Under the pieces are notes generated by a model, which ran no database searches, had not been told where the DNA came from, and saw only the letters and a list, made by a program, of their open reading frames with translations. 64,000 nucleotides of DNA from positions 806,001 to 870,000 of the forward strand of contig CALYLX010000034.1 of the NCBI GenBank assembly GCA_944990035.1, given 5' to 3'. Made by a program: the position numbers and the translations under genes. Below are positions 44,548 through 55,904 of the stretch, piece after piece (position 1 is the stretch's first letter; each line of letters opens with the position of its first letter). This stretch comes from Clitopilus passeckerianus (taxonomy: Eukaryota; Basidiomycota; Agaricomycetes; Agaricales; Entolomataceae).

Positions 44548-46320
44548 ATGACGAATTCTGCTGCGCGTTACGTGGTTTGCACCGGTAATAACGTTCTGCT
44601 CCCAGATATCGATGAACCATGCCCGGCCACCCTTAAGGTCGATCTTTCTACTGGAAAGATTGTGGAAATCAGCCTTGGATCTCAGCCACAGCCTCCAGAC
44701 GATAATCAGACGTTGTGGGTCAATGCTGGAGAAAAGATGGTGCTTCCAGGACTCGTAGAGTGAGCGTCTCAGGCCGAGAACTGTTGGTGGCGATTAGATG
44801 ATTAATCTCTAGATGATCATTCACTTCAATGCAGTGCTCATGTTCATCTGAACGAACCTGGACGTACAGATTGGGAGGGATTCTGGACTGGCACTAGGGC
44901 AGCGTTATCTGGCGGTGTCACAACTGTCGTGGATATGCCATTGAACTCGATTCCACCCACGATCACGGTTGAGAACTTACGCATCAAACGAGAAGCTGCC
45001 AAAGGACAGTGTCACACAGACGTCGCGTTCTGGGGAGGCGTAATACCTGGCAATCACGTCAGTCTTGAGTCTTCCTGTGATGCAGGTCGCGATATTCAGA
45101 CCCTTCTTCACAGGGAGATCTAAAGCCTTTGCTCGACGTCGGTATCAAAGGATTCAAATGTTTTCTTATCGAGAGTGGTGTTGAGGTAAGGCATCCATGC
45201 TCTGACACCTTATCTCAGGTACGGAGATCTGAAATCTTAACGTAACACTCCCAGGAATTTCCATGCGTTACTGCAGATGACCTAGTCATTTCCATGAAAG
45301 AGCTCCAAGTATGTTTTCCAGGAATTCATTGACCCCGGGTTTCTGAACTGATATCTTGAACGCGTCCTCGTAGAACACATCAACAGTTCTTCTCTTCCAT
45401 GCGGAGCTCGCTTCTGAAGGAACAGCTTCGGGCAAGGAAGATAACTCCAACTCAACACCACCCTCGACCGATTCAACTTCTTCTGACCCCACACTCTATT
45501 CAACATTTCTCCACTCTCGCCCGGAAGATTTAGAGACGAACGCCATATCTCTAATCGTCCTTCTGCAGAAGCAATACCCAGATCTGCGATGTCACATTGT
45601 CCATCTATCCGCTTCGAGTGCGCTTCCCCTCATCCGAGCGGCCAGATCTGCCGGTCTCAATCTCACTGTTGAAACATGCTTTCACTATTTGTGTCTCTCG
45701 GCCCAGGAGATCCCGCATGGTCATCCCGAATTCAAGTGCTGCCCTCCCGTCCGTGAGGCCGCTAACAGAGACGAGCTGTGGGAAGGCCTGAAGGAGGGTC
45801 TCATTGACTGTGTCGTCTCAGACCATAGCCCATGCGTTGCTACCCTCAAGCGGCTGGAGGACGGGAATATCATGGAGGCTTGGGGCGGAATCAGTACGCT
45901 TGGTTTGGGATTGAGCCTCCTATGGACCGAAGGCAAGAAGCGAGGGATCACACTTTCTCAAATTGTCAGCTGGACAAGTAAGAAGACTGCAGAACACGCA
46001 GGCCTTGGTCATCTGAAAGGTCAACTCAAGGTCGGACTCGATGCCGACTTCATCATCTGGGACCCTGCCGCTGAATTCAAGGTCTGTCGTCATCTCTTGG
46101 GTCATTGCACTTTTGGTATGAGCGAATACTAACGGCATCGACTCTTTGTTCCATTTCCTAGGTTACCACCGAGTCCCTAAATTTCAAGAATAAATTATCT
46201 CCTTATGTTGGACTTACACTCCAAGGTTCGGTGGATAAAGCATACCTGCGTGGGTCATTGGTTTACGAGAGGACCGCTGTTGATCCGTTCAAAGGTTCTC
46301 CTACCGGAGAATTACTTTGA
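44548..46320 (+). CDS. DAL1: Allantoinase (cyclic amidohydrolase)
   Basis: Hydrolyses allantoin to allantoate in purine catabolism, letting the fungus use urate-derived nitrogen. Six exons: 44548-44759, 44835-45057, 45114-45185, 45255-45308, 45374-46081, 46162-46320, 475 residues, typical size. Metal-centre motifs in order: [20 protein letters not shown] (His-x-His), [18 protein letters not shown] (the lysine that is carbamylated), [17 protein letters not shown], and [10 protein letters not shown] with the late Asp. Splicing at 44760-44834 uses the second acceptor and restores DAHVHL; the exon 5 acceptor at 45371-45373 restores [14 protein letters not shown] Ser/Thr/Asp-rich loop after LASEG is longer than in yeast. 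The C-terminus [11 protein letters not shown] matches the family end. Confidence 0.94.
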
Positions 46321-46824
46321 AAGTTGTTCTTTGCACGGAATATATAACAATCATATTTTGTCGGGATCTCGCTTCAATCGACATACATCACCACACAAGC
46401 TACGTTCCTTGGTGTCGTCTGCATGACTCATCAAGCGCCTCTGATTATGATTGAGATAGTGGCGGAGGCTTGATAATTGATTGAACCTCTTGACCCTTGC
46501 ACAGCCAATCAATATTCTGTGACAAGTTTGATGCCATTTCGCCAAACGAACATAAGAATTGAATGAGCATGAGACGTGTATTGAAACTCGGCATAGCAAA
46601 TAAATCTAAAGCGAAAGACAAGATCTTAATAGAAAAGACGGCCACAACAAATTTATAGTGACACTCCAAAAGCGGAGAATAGTGGATAAGAAACACGGAA
46701 AGCAAGAGGGAAAGGATCATATCAGAGAAAAATGGACCCTAAATCGAAAGACGAGGTAAAGTTGGAGAAAGTTGGAGGTGATTATGATCTTGGAGGAGAT
46801 GCTGTCGCTCTTCTCAAACTTCGA
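46321..46824. other. Intergenic between convergent genes
   Basis: About 500 bases between the 3' ends of allantoinase and the permease. Expected to hold both terminators; nothing else recognised. Confidence 0.5.
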
Positions 46825-49201
46825 CTAATCCTCGCCTAAACGCCTAACGACCACAAGGTCATCGCGAGCCGCATCGGTGGATTCCAAACCCTGGACGATG
46901 AGGTCCTTGCGGAGCCAGCGGTCCTCTGGAGTAACATACCAGCTGATGATGCCGAAAATAGTGACGCTTCCGAAAATTACACAGGCCTGAGGGTAGAGGT
47001 GAACAGCCAGAACATTGGGCAATCAGAAGGAACTTACGAAGTTGAAGGTTTCAGAGGTGACCGGGAAGAAGAAAGGAGAAATATCGACCTGGGATGGGAG
47101 TTTAGCCGGGATTGGAACAGATATGATGGTCGCATAACTCACCGAGAAGACGAGAGCATTGAAAAGGGCGGCTGAGATGTAGAAGGGCACTCCATATTTG
47201 CCGAGGTAGAAGTAGGAGGATGTGAAGCGTCCACAGGTCATAGTCAGGCGCAAGAGCGCAATCAGGCCATATGCCGCGATAGTCGGGATACCACCGGCAG
47301 AGACCAAGGAGGTGAAGGCGACTTGACTGGGGAGAATCGTGCAGAGGAGTGCTGCACCGAAGACATACATAACAGTGACTGCACGCTTAGGTTGGCCTTG
47401 CTCGTCGACTTGGCCAATCCACCCGGAAAGGGGGAGAACGCCATCCCGTGCAACGGCGAAGATGAGGCGGGAAGCGGCGACAATGGCAATGCTGGTGTTC
47501 TGCGGCGTGCATGAGAATCCGATTTGCGTGCAAAACTCAGGGAAATACTAACCAGGATCAGACCAATCACGGCAATAGCGGTCATGAACGCACTTCCACC
47601 ACGACCCAACGCGAGTGCGTATAATTGGACAAAAGGCTGCGGAGCTCCGAGGGAAAAGAGGACGTCAAAGTCGGGCAAGCAGAATAAGAATAGGATGGTG
47701 GTGATGAATCCCAAAACGCCGGTAAGAATTGCACTGCTGAGGATCCCTTTACCGACGGTGACTCGGGCTTGTTTGGTCTCTTCGGCGATGTGGCCTGCAG
47801 CGTCGAAGCCCGTCATTGTCCCTGCTGTGAAGAGGCTACACGTACTTCAGTAAACCGGCTAAGGTGAATCCGAGAGAAGACGTACAAAGACAAGAGCCAG
47901 TTCCATCCTGCCGGCGCTCCAGTTCCGTTGTCTATAGAGATATTCAGCGGATGCTCAGGTTACCATCATGTTAAGGACGTACAAGTCTGGGTAAAGACCT
48001 CTCCAGCAGAACGGAAGCCATAAGTCCTGGACACCCCGATGGGCAACCAGATGAAGCACAGGAGGAAGTCGACGAAGATAAGGCCAATCGAAACCCTGAA
48101 GATCAAGGAATAGAGGCGAGGTGGCATATAGTTGATAGCCACGGAGATGATCAGAATTGCCTCGGAGAGTGCCCAAATGAAAGCCCTCCATTTGACATTA
48201 TCATTGGTGATGCCTCCAGGGAAGTCAATTTCCCAGACTGCGAGCTGAGACACGAGGTAGTTGGCGGTGGTCTGGAAAAAGGTACGGCAATCAATGAATG
48301 GTCATGTCTAGGTCGATCTCTCATGAAAGGGCTTACCTGACAGTTGCCTGCGGCGAATGTCATCCACGCAGTGCATGACCACCAAGCGACGATGAAGCCC
48401 ACAAAGCGAGCATATTTTGGCCCTGCACTCTCGGCGGCCCAGATATAGATGGAACCGGAGACAGGTAGGGCAGAGCAGATTTCGGCCAGGATAGCAGCAG
48501 TAATCGTCATGAAAACGATCGTGATTAAATAAGACGACCTGAACTCTCATTATTGCTTTGATCAAGAGCTCAATACGTTGAAAGTCACCAGATAGCAGCG
48601 GGGCCGCCTGCAAGAACACCTAGGAAGAGAACCGATCTAAAGATTCCGATCAGCTTCTTCGAATAACTATCGACATCAAAAGAAGTCTAACCTGACGCCT
48701 CCAATGAAGTTCAAAGCACAGAAACTAGCGCCGAAACTTTCTACAATATGCCATGTTCGATGAAGTTGCTAAACGCCGCAATGATATTTACCAGGGTGAG
48801 GGTGTTTCACAAATACAATCCATCTTTACTTACCTGTTTATATCCGAGTTTACGCTAGAACAAGAGGTCAGTACTGTCAGTCCACACCCCTAGAAAGGGG
48901 TGGAATAAATGGCGATACTGGGAGGGCTTCCCTACGCAGGTATGAACTCTGGTCAGGTTCGAGCGGTATAATCTCAATCCCCTCGTAATCAATGACCTCT
49001 CGGCCAATGAAAACAGAGGGGATACCCGCAGCCAATGCTCCAGTCTCGACCAAGAAAAATTTTGGACGTTACCGATACAGTTCACTAGTGCGTAGGAATT
49101 TCGGTCCCTGGTATGCCTGGGATCTTTACCAGTTGCAACTCATCGGAGTCGATGGATTCATTCTCTTCGACGTCGCGTTTGTTGGCTGTTTCAACAGACA
49201 T
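46825..49201 (-). CDS. APC-family permease, predicted thiamine transporter under riboswitch control
   Basis: Twelve-helix amino-acid/choline-type permease. Ten exons: 49130-49201, 48834-48854, 48692-48768, 48589-48636, 48337-48538, 47983-48271, 47886-47931, 47553-47835, 47038-47499, 46825-46986, 553 residues. Landmarks: LGYKQ in the 21-nt second exon, ALNFIGGVRSVLFLGVLAGG, ILAEICSALPVSGSIYIWAA, AWWSCTAWMTFAAGNCQTTA, the helix 6 loop TMTGFDAAGHIAEETKQAR (consensus of the GABA/choline permease branch), and NTSIAIVAASRLIFAVARDG. Family membership alone would suggest GABA or choline. However, a TPP aptamer lies in intron 1, and S. pombe Thi9, a thiamine importer, belongs to this branch, so thiamine or a precursor is the better guess. 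Retaining intron 1 adds 14 codons and stops at an in-frame TAG, so splicing decides expression. Confidence 0.9.
48855..49129 (-). other. Riboswitch-bearing first intron of the permease
   Basis: A 275-nt intron, about five times the local norm, from donor GTAAAG (after codon 24) to acceptor TTCTAG. It is phase 0 on both sides. The TPP aptamer occupies its 3' half. Another GT with donor-like context, GTAACG, lies between the donor and the aptamer and could be an alternative 5' splice site. Confidence 0.8.
48925..49033 (-). promoter_or_regulatory. TPP (thiamine pyrophosphate) riboswitch aptamer
   Basis: Read on the minus strand, 109 nt. P1 is GGCU paired with AGCC. P2 is GCGG paired with CCGC. 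P3 is a perfect 8-bp helix, AUCCCCUC with GAGGGGAU, extended by P3a UGGCC/GGUCA closed by a GAGA tetraloop. The pyrimidine-binding element UGAGA follows P3 (the usual preceding C is U). Then come AUACC, the P4 strand ACCUGA, a short P5 and the diphosphate-binding element GCGUAGGGAA. All invariant parts of the class are present in the right order. Its place within the first intron of a transporter gene matches known fungal TPP switches, which act by changing 5' splice-site choice. Confidence 0.93.
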
Positions 49202-49977
49202 TGTAGAAAAGGAGGACAATGGGAAAGAGCAAACTCAGGACCGCACTCGGAGCGATTCGTGTCTGGCCAGGCGCGGAGTTTAATTTTCATCGCCATTTGG
49301 CCGCATTACACAATATCGTCAACTTTCTTGAGCTTCATTGTCACATAGACAACTCGGAATGCATTCACGCGAAACATGTTATATATTGTCCCGCATAGCA
49401 CTCACAACGCTTGGACTTCATCAAAGTATGCATCAAGACTATCACCACCGTCGATTTCTTGTTACAATAGACTTACCACTGACCGTTCTTTTGTACCAAT
49501 TAAGCTGTTTTCAAGACAGAACACATAAATTCTGGACTCAATCAAAGCCTCTGTTTCGGTGTGCGTGCTCAGCGCCGTATTGGCAAGAGTGAAGGAGCGT
49601 AATTGTATGAAACTATTTCAGGCCCGGGGTGTCTCAAGCTTTTGGCTTCATCCAGTTCAATTGGTATATTAGTAGTATGAACGCTAGCAAACACAGACCT
49701 CGCAACTTGAGCACCTAAATTCGGGGAGACATGTTTTGTGGATTCAACACTCATGCTGCCCTGAATTGCGTTTGATGACTTGCGTTCCTAGGTTGTGGAG
49801 TGGGACGGCGTATATAAACCAAACTTCAGATCCCAGTGTTGTGTAAAGATACGGAAATGCAGTAGGTTTCGGAAATATGTGTAGGGCTACGAGAAGAATC
49901 AAATCGTAATGCAAAGGAAAGTTTGGTGAGTATGTTGAAAAGCGTCCGGTAAACATGGATATGGACCGAGCCTGCTT
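49202..49977. other. Intergenic: permease promoter and eIF5B 3' end
   Basis: About 780 bases. An open minus-strand frame at 49569-49754 starts MSVESTKHVSP but has no downstream exon that fits. The real permease start (MSVETANKRD) is at 49201. Nothing else recognised. Confidence 0.4.
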
Positions 49978-52900
49978 TTACGAAATGTCGAATTTCTTTG
50001 GAAAAGTAGGATCAGTCACGGCTCATTGATATTTCATGGGAAATAAGACATACGGGTTTGAGAGCTCGGATAAGCTGCCATTCTTCCATACTAACGTCTG
50101 CTTTGAACGACTCTTTGAGGACATCGATGCTCTGTCGGCTGATATGGCTATAGATCTCGTCTTTATCATCGAAATGGCGGCCAAACATCTTGGCAGATTG
50201 GTAAACAGCATGTTCAATCTTCACGGCGACACCAGCGCCGGCCTGGGCTTTCTTGACAATCTGCAAGGGATGATATTAGTGGCTTATAACTCAGGGTGAT
50301 CCTTTCAGTATACCTCCTGAGTCTTGTGATTGATTTCGAGTGACGTGCTATGGAAGTTTGGTCAGTCTTGTTTTACTCTCGGAGGATATCCGCGTAACTT
50401 ACATCTTTCCGAGAGGAATAATGTCCTTCTTGCCTGTCACAGGGTCCTTCTTTACAACAGCAAGTGGAGTGCCAATGCGCAGTGTACCGTCCAAGATATC
50501 GACACCAAGGATGATAGGGTCACGTTTACAAAATGCCGCGATGGTCTTGAGTCGGCAGGGCCAAACAGCTTGGGGAGCAGCATCCTTGCGCTTAGCCTCC
50601 ATAATCTCTGCGTTGTATGCGGTGAAGGCATCGAAAAGATGGTAGATGATATCAGCTAGTTCGTGCTGTCAGTTTCATCGAGATCTTTACGATGGTTAGA
50701 GTAAAGGTACCTTTAAAGATCTTGATACCCATCTCCTCCGCGAGCCTGTCAGCTTCTTTGTCAACGGTAACATCGAAGCAAAGCATGCAAGCAAGCTCTT
50801 TAGCCTTCTCTAACATCGTCGCCGCACGCATGATGTCCTTCTTGTGCACTGGACCGATGTTGATACCGGACACGGGAATCTTGCTAACCTTGAGGAAGTC
50901 GAGAAGGGCTTCAAGGGAACCGAGGGTAGATGCTTGTACGCAGACGCCACGACCAGACTTGTCAATACTGTTGAGAAGAGTCGTTAGGTCTGACATAATC
51001 TCCTCCTTGAGATCGTCTTCGTCGTCATCAGGCCCAACAACCAAGAGGCGAGAACCGGCAATAGCCTTTTCGAGGTCTGGGGCAACAATCTTGACACCAA
51101 GAGCTGCTTTGACTTCTTTGTGGTGCACATAGGCAGACTACAAAGGCCATCAATCAGGGCGATTCAGACTAATGGGATGTGCCTCACCTTTATACGAAGT
51201 TCCCTGAGCGGCTGCGGTGTGAGTAGTGCTCGCACCTGAGTGACGATAGGACCATTCAGACCGCAAATAACGATCTTCTCTCCTTCCCGGAGGATACCAT
51301 TCGACAAGACCACATCGATTGTCGTTCCGAGACCTTCAATAACCTTAACTTCCAACACTGTGCACTCAAGCTCGGAGAGGTACATGAGGCGGTCACTCAT
51401 GCGCTGCTGGGTAAGATTGACGAGGAGCATGATCATGTCAGGTACACCTTCACCAGTGATGGCAGATGTAGGAACGAGAGAGACATTTCTTGCGAAGTTC
51501 TTGTTATCGTAGTAGGGAACGGCGTTTAGACCCTCTTCGGCGAAAGCAACGATGGTCTTTTGGAGACGGTCCTCGAATTCGCGTTGAGCAGCTCGACTTT
51601 GCTTGGCGAGGGATTCCTGGAAAGCACCGTCTGGTGTGGGATCCCAACCGTAGATACGATCGATCTTGTTCAGGGCGACGATGAATGGCGTCTTCCTGTC
51701 CCGGAGCAATCGAAGTGATTCGAGAGTTTGAGCTTCAAGGCCGTGCTAAATATATGCATGAGCATCACATATGTCGGAAAGGTCATCAAATCGTACCATG
51801 ATATCGACGACCAGAATGGCAATGTTACACAAAGAACTACCGCGAGAACGCAAGTTGGTGAAAGACTCATGTCCTGGGGTATCAATGATGAGCAGACCAG
51901 GAATCTTGTATTCCTGCTTTCCATCCTGGGGAACAGAATTCAGATCATATCGAAGAGATAGTATCATGTAAGACTTACTCTGTTCATAACAGCGGTCTTG
52001 GTCTTAATAGCATCCACAGGGAAGTATGTTGCACCAATCTGTTGTGTAATACCACCAGCTTCACCTTCTTGAACGTTAGTTTGTCGAATCTTGAGAAGAT
52101 ACCGTTAGCAATGTCGATCCAGCCCATATAGGAGACAAACGTACCTTGTCCAACAACTTCGTCTTTCCAGTATCGACATGTCCAAGAATACAGCAAATCG
52201 GACTTCGGAGGTTATCCTTGCTTCTCTCAGCTAAAGCAGCTTCACGTGCCTTCTGTCGTCTTTCAGCAGCTTCAGCCTTCTTCTTGGCGACCATCTTCTG
52301 AGTCTGTGTCAACTCCTCGTCAGAGCTATCCTCATCGGAGTCCTCTTCAGAAGACGAGTCTTCTGATGAATCTGAATCTGAGTCCGAGTCTTCCTCTGAC
52401 GAGCTTTCTTCTTCGGAGGATGACTCCGCTGCTTTGGCTTTTCCTGCGGGTGTCTTTGCTGCAGGTGCCTTCGCAGGGGCGGCTTTTGCAGAAGGTTTTG
52501 CTGCAGGTGCTGATGAACAAAACTTCGTCAATGTCAACTCCCCCAAATCCTAGAAAGTGCAAACCTTTTCCATTTGCAGCCTTCTTCTCCTCAACCGGAG
52601 GTGCAGGCTGAGGCTTAGCTTGTTCATCGTCACTAGAGTCGTCCCAAGAGTCCTTGACGTCAGCAGCAGGAGCGGCAGGTTCGGCGGGTTTGACCTCTCC
52701 CTCATCGCTGGATGCCTCCCAATCATCCTTTGGCTCTTCTTTCGCAGCCTCTTCCTTAGGTTCCTCAGGAAGATGTGTGGTAACAGTTGATGGGGTGGCG
52801 ACTGCTGTCGACTCTGGTGATCGAGGCCGCGATTCTGGTGCAGGAGATTCAGACTTGTCCTTAGTAGCAGGACCTTTCTTCTTCCTGTTGCCGTAGACGA

Positions 52901-54517
52901 CCTTCTTGGGCGCACTGCCGGAGGCCTGCTGGAGACCCTCGATCTGAATACCTGATGCAAGCAAAGCCTTTTTCCTGATCTCGGCCATCTGTCTTTCCTC
53001 TTTTTGCTTTTTTGTGAGGAGGCGGCCCTCTTTCTTCGCCAGTTCTTTCTTTGCCTACGATAATAGTCAGTAATAGGTTCCAGAACACGCGTATAGACAG
53101 AGATAGCGCCACCTTTTCCTTCTCTTTCTTTCGTAACCGTTCCTCTTCCTTCTTCTTTTCCTCCTCCTCCAAACGCCTCTCTTCTTCCTCGATCCTTTTC
53201 TGCTCCTCCTCCATCTTTCTCCTCGCTTCCTCCTCCAACCTCTTCTTCTCCTCCATCATCGCTTTTAGTGCACTTATGCCACCCTTGGCCTTCTTACCAG
53301 CAGCAGGCGCTGGTGTCGGGGCGGGAGTTGCCTCTTCATCCTTCTTGGCCTTCTTCTTTTTCTTCTTTTTTGAATCTTTGCCTCCTCCACCCTCCTCTGC
53401 CTCGCCTTCGCCATCTTCTGCTGCTGGAGTGGGTGCAGCTTCAGCAGCCGGGACGGCGTCGGCACCTCCTGCGCCAGCTTCCTCAGCCTTTTTGGCTGCG
53501 GCTTGGGCTTTCTTCTTAGCCTATTATATGCTCTATCAGTAACGCATTCTACAACACTAACACCAGGACAAACCTTTTCACGTTCCTTCTTCAGCTTCTC
53601 TTTCTCTTTCTTCGTTAGAATTTTAGGGCCCGCGTCTTCATCCTCTCCTCCAGCTTCAGCCGTTGCTGGTGCAGCTTTGTCCGCTCCTGATATCCGCGTT
53701 AGCGTCGGTCGGGATATGCTCCAATGAAGGTGATTACCTTCATCATTTTCATCCTCGTTAGCAACGGCCTTGTCCTTTTTCCCCTTCCCTTTCTTCCCCT
53801 TCTTATCCTTCACTGGGCCAAACTCTCCATCTGCGAGTTCATCTGCACCAACAGAAACAGGAGCTGCAGCCTCGGCAGGTTTCGGTTCATCTAGGCAAAG
53901 ATATCAGTGAATGTATCGACTGGATGGCTGGATTGAGGCGTACCCTCCTCTGGTTCCTCGTCACTGTCTGCCTTTGCCTTCTTTGCCTTCTTCTTATCCT
54001 TCTTCTTTTTGCTTTTGGCAGGACCCCATTCTTGATCAGCTAGATCATCTGCGGTAACTTCTACAGGTGCTTTGCTTGCTAGAGCATCACCATCGGCAGC
54101 GTCACCGTTAGCTTCGCCATCCTCGAGGTCATCGTATGCAGCTTTCTTCTTCTTCTTGTCTTTCTTCCCTTTCGCGGCTGATGCTTTAAGCGTTGACTAA
54201 AAAGTCTCTTAGCGCGTCACCACGTGCATAGTAAGGCTCAACGTACCATTAGTCCACCAAAATCTTCCTCCTCCTCGGCAGCACCTCCTTCTTCCTCTCC
54301 CAGTGAGGCAAAGGCAGAGAAACCGCCAGCTTTCGGCTTGAAATTGTCCTCATCGTCTTCCACAGGTGCAGCACCTAGTTTCTGAGGCTCTACTTCCTCT
54401 CCAGCATTGTCCCTACGAACGCGATAATTAGCCTGATCTCCTGCAATTAGCAGATCAAACGTACCAGAAGTCATCGTCGTTCTTCTTTCCTTTCTTTCCC
54501 TTGTTTTTTGGTGCCAT
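49978..54517 (-). CDS. FUN12: Translation initiation factor eIF5B
   Basis: Ribosome-dependent GTPase that joins the 60S subunit at the start codon. Sixteen exons: 54465-54517, 54247-54412, 53944-54196, 53738-53890, 53574-53686, 53113-53520, 52565-53054, 52145-52509, 51979-52089, 51797-51925, 51188-51745, 50711-51137, 50403-50655, 50314-50347, 50054-50260, 49978-49995, 1245 residues. The first ~600 residues are highly charged: blocks of Lys, a Glu/Arg coiled coil ([20 protein letters not shown]) and a Ser/Glu/Asp run. GTPase motifs: G1 [13 protein letters not shown], switch I with [14 protein letters not shown]3 DTPGHESF, G4 [10 protein letters not shown]5-like [12 protein letters not shown]. 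Domains II-IV follow: [53 protein letters not shown]. An 18-nt terminal exon completes LKPKFDIS; reading through gives an atypical end. Confidence 0.96.
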
Positions 54518-54803
54518 TTCGTTCGAGAACCAAGTTAGCTGTGTTCTTGTTAAGCAGCAGTCGTCACAGACGCTAGCAGAGCCGGTTCCGAGGCTGACTC
54601 GGAAACTTTTTACGAGCCAAAGTTATCGCAACGGCTCCGCTGACAATGCGGCTCGATAAATCCGGAAATTGGTCACGTGGTTCTTTATTATATCAGCAAG
54701 AGCGCGTTTCGCGGTCCCGAGCTGCCTTTGCTGCGACCAGCGTCTTGCAGTAAAGCTTTCTTGGTGGCCAAGACCGAAGAATAGAGCTTGTCTTGGTGCT
54801 ATC
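54518..54803. promoter_or_regulatory. Bidirectional promoter between eIF5B and ARL2
   Basis: A 286-base gap between divergent starts with a CACGTG palindrome at 54674-54679 and a TTTATTATA stretch just after it. Regulatory meaning inferred from geometry only. Confidence 0.45.
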
Positions 54804-55904
54804 ATGGGTCTCCTTACGGTCATCCGAAAGAATCGGCAAAAGGAAAGGGAGATGCGTATCCTTTTCTTGCAAGTATTTCTCGACTTTCAGGTCGAACAAC
54901 TGAGATTCACGAGGCGACTTAAGGGGCTTGGATAATGCAGGAAAGACTACTATTCTGAAGAAGATTAACGGAGAGGATATCATGAGTATAAGTCCTACAT
55001 TAGGATTCAACATTAAAACGTTCGTGCATGGAAAGTGAGTAAGGAAGTCTCTCGGAACGATCTACCATGTTCATCTTACTCGAGGTATACTCTCAACATC
55101 TGTCAGTAAACCTCCAGCATTCTGGAAAATCAGGCCACTCGAGTTGAAATCACTGGTCTAGGGGACGTTGGTGGTCAGCGTACACTGCGACCTTACTGGA
55201 GGAACTATTTTGAGCAAACAGACGCCCTCGTATGGGTCGTTGACTCTGGTGATAGGTTACGCATGGCAGATTGCAAGGAAGAACTTCACAGTCTTCTGAC
55301 AGAAGATGTGCGTTCCATGTTGTTTTATCAGTATCCCCTGCCTTTGTTGTCCTTCTCGACGGCGATCACCTATCGCCAACCTATGTTGCCCTCTCGTTTC
55401 TCCGCTCCTTCCCCATGGCTAACGTCTGATTTCTGACAGCGACTGGTTGGGGCTTCTCTACTCGTTTTCGCAAATAAGCAAGATCTCCAGGGGTCGATGT
55501 CTGATTCCGAAATCGAACGTGTGAGTACTTATCAATTCGTTAGATCCCCTCTTTTTTTTCCTGATCTTAGAGCCTCCGCTGGAGACATGGAAGCCCACTC
55601 TATTCTCCTGGGATTCCCCGACATTTGAGCTTAAACTCTGACAGCACATTGACGCTAACCTTAATTCTTGTTTGATCGTGTCTTTTAGATTTTAGACTTA
55701 CGATCTATCACGACACATCAGTGGAAGATCTGCCCATGCAGCGCTATTTCTGGCAAGAATCTAGTGGAAGGACTCGACTGGGTCGTAAATGACGTTGCAA
55801 GGAGGTTATATTACAGCTCCACTAAGACGTCCTCGAGCCAGGAGTCTGGTTCCCTATCTTCAACTCTTGACACCGCTACCGCATCCACACTTCCCGTAGG
55901 ATAG
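54804..55904 (+). CDS. ARL2: ARF-like small GTPase ARL2 (Alp41/Cin4)
   Basis: Small GTPase that works with tubulin cofactors C, D and E in microtubule biogenesis. Six exons: 54804-54868, 54924-55034, 55085-55101, 55162-55307, 55440-55520, 55689-55904, 211 residues. [20 protein letters not shown] is the ARL2 N-terminus (Gly2, no cysteine). Then [18 protein letters not shown] (P-loop), [11 protein letters not shown] (switch I), [20 protein letters not shown] (switch II), [11 protein letters not shown] (G4) and [17 protein letters not shown] (G5). The P-loop is assembled across a GC-AG intron, and switch II depends on a 17-nt exon. The C-terminus has about 25 extra Ser/Thr residues compared with human ARL2. 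The last intron (55521-55688) is long for this genome. Confidence 0.94.
54869..54923 (+). other. GC-AG intron splitting the ARL2 P-loop
   Basis: A 55-nt intron starting GCAAGT and ending CTTAAG. Its use gives [15 protein letters not shown]. The GT four bases into it (GTATTT) shifts the frame and meets TAA immediately after the acceptor. Confidence 0.8.

Noticed and set aside
48925..49033. Reading the riboswitch region as protein (an open stretch around IGREVIDYEGIEII)
   Set aside because: The open reading is a by-product of the conserved RNA element; it has no exon context and ends in stops.
49569..49754. Open frame starting MSVESTKHVSP as a possible first exon of the permease
   Set aside because: The nearer ATG at 49201 gives a 24-codon exon ending DSDELQL that joins in phase to RKLGYKQ, fitting the family far better; no donor in the upstream frame does this.
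3243..54679. CACGTG palindromes in several divergent promoters (3243, 21853, 54674) as a shared regulatory signal
   Set aside because: CACGTG also occurs inside coding sequence and introns, and the number seen by eye is no more than chance would give in 64 kb; no claim of co-regulation is justified.
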